DNA from: Bacteroidales bacterium
GTDB lineage: Bacteria > Bacteroidota > Bacteroidia > Bacteroidales > Azobacteroidaceae
NCBI GenBank assembly: GCA_020860885.1
Contig: JAJBTS010000226.1
Location: 1-8,747 of the forward strand
Length of the DNA stretch: 8,747 bases
Direction: 5' to 3'
The notes beneath the pieces are model-generated. The model was not told the origin of the DNA. It saw only the letters and a list, made by a program, of their open reading frames with translations, and searched no databases. The position numbers and the translations under genes were made by a program. Positions 6,613 through 8,747 of this stretch are shown in pieces; within the stretch, counting starts at the first letter, position 1; each line of letters opens with the position of its first letter.

Positions 6613-7770
6613 TTATCCGTATACTTTTTTTATCCTTTCCAAACCTTCTAACAGAAGAGGTCGGGGACAGGCGATGTTGATGCGGATGAATCCTTCACCG
6701 ACGGTACCGTATAGTACGCCTTCGTTTACCCATAGTTTTTCTCTATCCAGCAGAGTTTCAGCAATCTCTTTGGATGTTTGTTTAAGAGCCGAACAGTCGA
6801 TCCATACCAGATAAGTTGCTTCCAGCTGTGTAACCGGAAGGGAAGGTAAATACTTTCGGAAGAATTCGACCAGAATCCTGTAATTGTCGTACAGGTAAAC
6901 TTTTAATTCTTCCAGCCAGTCCTCGCCACCGTTATAAGCGGCAATCAACGCTTCCACAGCAAAGGCATTGATTTCACAGACTTCGTTAATATTCAGGGCT
7001 TTGTCTATTTTGAGGCGCATTTCTTCATGAGCAGCCATAATATTGGCGACCTGTATTCCCGCCAGGTTAAATGTTTTGCTCGGAGCGGTGCAAGTAACCG
7101 AATTTTGCAGAAATTCATTACTGACCGAAGCAAAAGGTATATGTGTATGCCCGGGATAAACCAGGTCGCAATGTATCTCATCCGATACAACGATCACATG
7201 GTTCCGTAAACAAATTTCTCCTATACGTATCAGTTCTTCTTTCTTCCATACTCTGCCGACGGGATTGTGAGGACTGCAAAGCAACAATAGTTTCGCTTTC
7301 GGGTCGGCGGCTTTCTGTTCGAGATCATCAAAATCAATATGGTATGTATTGTCTTTATAAATCAATTCGTTCGATACCATCTCACATTGGTCGTTGCGGA
7401 TACTTGAAAAGAAACAATTGTATACAGGCGTTTGTACGATTACCTTATCGCCGGGTACGGTCAATGCTTTTATCACGGCGGAGAGGGCAGGGACAACTCC
7501 CGATGTAAATAATATCCATTCTTTTTGCAGGGTAAAGTTGTGTCGCCGTTGAAACCAGTTTACCGTTGCGTCGAAATACGCCTGCGGTACTTTGGTATAT
7601 CCGAATACACCGTGTAAGGCCCGCTTTGTGATTGCTTCGATGATGGTGGGAGCCGTACGAAAATCCATATCGGCTACCCACATCGGTAATACATCCTCAT
7701 CGGTTATCGTATCCCATTTGTAAGAGTTAGTACCCTTACGGGGAACTATTTCATCAAAATTATATTTCAT
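6613..7770 (-). CDS. MalY/PatB-type PLP-dependent cystathionine beta-lyase / aminotransferase
   Basis: The 385-residue protein is a fold-type I PLP enzyme of the MalY/PatB branch, which cleaves C-S bonds of cystathionine or cysteine conjugates to give pyruvate, ammonia and a thiol. The start ([20 protein letters not shown]) and the WVADMDF motif are typical of this branch. Visible active-site residues are N169 in [11 protein letters not shown]197 in [14 protein letters not shown], the PLP lysine K232 in [10 protein letters not shown], and the substrate-carboxylate arginine R363 in [11 protein letters not shown]. The length is normal for the family and the protein has no signal peptide, so it acts in the cytoplasm. 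An ATG at 7824 in frame would add 18 residues without family character; 7770 fits the family start better. It follows the secreted CMD protein on the same strand after about 127 bases; no clear promoter is visible in that gap. The exact substrate, and a role in methionine metabolism versus sulfide release, cannot be decided from sequence alone. Confidence 0.9.
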   Translation of the reverse strand: MKYNFDEIVPRKGTNSYKWDTITDEDVLPMWVADMDFRTAPTIIEAITKRALHGVFGYTKVPQAYFDATVNWFQRRHNFTLQKEWILFTSGVVPALSAVIKALTVPGDKVIVQTPVYNCFFSSIRNDQCEMVSNELIYKDNTYHIDFDDLEQKAADPKAKLLLLCSPHNPVGRVWKKEELIRIGEICLRNHVIVVSDEIHCDLVYPGHTHIPFASVSNEFLQNSVTCTAPSKTFNLAGIQVANIMAAHEEMRLKIDKALNINEVCEINAFAVEALIAAYNGGEDWLEELKVYLYDNYRILVEFFRKYLPSLPVTQLEATYLVWIDCSALKQTSKEIAETLLDREKLWVNEGVLYGTVGEGFIRINIACPRPLLLEGLERIKKVYG

Positions 7771-7897
7771 TGTGCCGGAACGGATATTTACACATAAACT
7801 CACATTTGTATGCTTCGATAGCACTGCATTCGAAGAATTTATTCCTTATCAATTGTTTCATTGGGTAATTTATTACGATTATTTATTTTTTCCTTAT
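7771..7897 (-). other. Intergenic gap between the CMD-domain gene and the lyase gene
   Basis: The gap is AT-rich. It contains a weak inverted repeat (CTTCGA 7813-7818 with TCGAAG 7830-7835, 11-base spacer). No TAnnTTTG box with an upstream TTTG was found on the minus strand, so the lyase gene may be read through from the upstream promoter or use a promoter I cannot recognise. Confidence 0.4.
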
Positions 7898-8653
7898 TTA
7901 TTTTTCTACTTGTTTTGTTCCGGAGCCGGATAACGATCTTTGTTCCACCACTTTCTCTAAGATATCTCTGGCAATATTTCCCTGTGTTGTTCCAACCGAT
8001 GTACTGATGATATCCGCTACTTCCTCTAGCTGCGGCTGGGTAATTCCTACATTCATTCCCATATTCATATGAGATTGCAACATAGGCTCTACACCTTGCA
8101 TGGCAGCCAGTGCAGAAATAGTCGCAAGTTCCCGTTCCGGATAGGTCAGTACATCCCGTTCAAAAATATCGGCAAACAGATGCTCCTTCAAATAAGTATC
8201 TATTGCCGGGGCAAAAGCATTCGCTCCAGCTATTTTAGTCTGGTCGGTACGGGTGAGCGTTTTCAGGATCTCTCGTCCGCGGGTATATTTATCCCGGGTG
8301 TCGGTGATTGGAGAAGCGTCTTTGCCTTCCGGATCATTTATCCCTTTTTCTTTCCGCTCCTCCAGAACTTTCATAAAAGTATTTATCCCTTGCAGGCTGC
8401 GGGGAAACCCTGCATACGCATACATTTGCACCAGTACTTCCTTAATCCGGTTGATGGTTAATCCTGCATCCAGCCCTGCATTCAGTTCGTTTTTTAATGC
8501 ATCGAGATTTCCTATTGCTGTATAAGCTGCAATAGTTACGATCTTTTGTTGTCCGGAATTTAATCTATTTTCCATATTCTGTGCTTTTAAGTTGTTATTG
8601 AAACTAAATAAAACAGCTACTGCTGCCAGCCATGCTATACCGATCTTTTTCAT
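7898..8653 (-). CDS. Secreted protein with two carboxymuconolactone decarboxylase (CMD)-like domains
   Basis: The 251-residue protein starts with a Sec signal peptide (MKKIGIAWLAAVAVLFSF, probable cleavage LKA/QN near residue 24), so it is predicted to be periplasmic. Residues about 36-100 form a first CMD-like helical domain with the family motif YAGFPRSLQGINTF (residues 80-93). Residues about 150-236 form a second (LTYPERELATISALAAMQGVEPMLQSHMNMGMNVGITQPQLEEV region, 169-211). The protein has no cysteine, so it cannot use the CxxC redox chemistry of AhpD relatives, and its reaction is unknown. Related two-domain proteins are annotated only as carboxymuconolactone decarboxylase family, usually with no link to aromatic degradation. 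A later ATG at residue 27 would remove the signal peptide and is less likely. A Bacteroides-type -7 box lies about 85 bases upstream. Confidence 0.88.
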   Translation of the reverse strand: MKKIGIAWLAAVAVLFSFNNNLKAQNMENRLNSGQQKIVTIAAYTAIGNLDALKNELNAGLDAGLTINRIKEVLVQMYAYAGFPRSLQGINTFMKVLEERKEKGINDPEGKDASPITDTRDKYTRGREILKTLTRTDQTKIAGANAFAPAIDTYLKEHLFADIFERDVLTYPERELATISALAAMQGVEPMLQSHMNMGMNVGITQPQLEEVADIISTSVGTTQGNIARDILEKVVEQRSLSGSGTKQVEK

Positions 8654-8736
8654 TTTGTTTGTTTTTATTGGTTGTAGATTCTTATACTAACTGCTTAAAG
8701 ATTTCTATCAAAACAAGATGTTTCTCTTCTATAACG

Positions 8737-8744
8737 CAAAAGTA
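8737..8744 (-). promoter_or_regulatory. Bacteroides-type -7 box upstream of the CMD-domain gene
   Basis: The minus strand reads TACTTTTG at 8744-8737, an exact match to the TAnnTTTG -7 consensus, followed by C as is common. Transcription would start near 8730, giving a leader of roughly 78 bases. The matching -33 element would lie beyond the right edge of the window and cannot be checked. Confidence 0.6.
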
Positions 8745-8747
8745 GGG

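Noticed and set aside
7771..7824. Upstream start for the lyase gene adding 18 residues
   Set aside because: The extra residues have no family resemblance, and the [19 protein letters not shown] start is where relatives begin.
7813..7835. Inverted repeat between the CMD and lyase genes as terminator or operator
   Set aside because: A six-base stem with an 11-base loop and no following U-run in the transcribed direction is too weak to call.

Overview
The window looks like a piece of a Bacteroidota chromosome, most likely order Bacteroidales. The evidence is two promoters of the Bacteroides type (a TAnnTTTG -7 box, one with TTTG about 20 bases upstream), starts without Shine-Dalgarno sequences, a type IX secretion (T9SS) C-terminal sorting domain, and an RHS protein of the Bacteroidota type with a Sec signal peptide and a DUF6443-like segment. 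Genus cannot be fixed from the sequence alone. All convincing genes lie on the minus strand, so transcription runs from high to low coordinates.

Right part (about 6613-8747): a promoter at the right edge drives a secreted, cysteine-free protein with two carboxymuconolactone decarboxylase-like domains. It is followed after about 127 bases by a PLP-dependent MalY/PatB-type cystathionine beta-lyase/aminotransferase. These look like ordinary chromosomal genes.

Middle (about 5863-6612): a gene-free stretch of roughly 750 bases packed with repeats. A 67-base near-perfect hairpin lies just downstream of the lyase gene. Next come arrays of a 7-bp unit (CAGTRAA) in opposite orientations that can fold on each other, then four exact copies of a 12-bp unit, then a G-rich short hairpin. 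I see no believable gene here.

Left part (1-5862): a promoter followed by a two-gene operon. The first gene encodes a secreted protein with a T9SS sorting domain. Eighteen bases after it comes a 1503-residue RHS/YD-repeat protein with three tandem pre-peptidase-C-terminal-like domains at its N-terminus, an RHS core ending in DPDG, and a roughly 200-residue variable tail. The tail has a coiled coil and an HExxH motif with a glutamate downstream, and its DNA is markedly more AT-rich than the core. This is the architecture of a polymorphic toxin with a putative zinc metallopeptidase warhead. Ten bases after its stop, an ATG opens a reading frame that runs off the window after five codons; it is the natural position for an immunity gene.

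The most interesting content is this putative export-plus-toxin operon and the dense repeat region separating it from the housekeeping-like genes.
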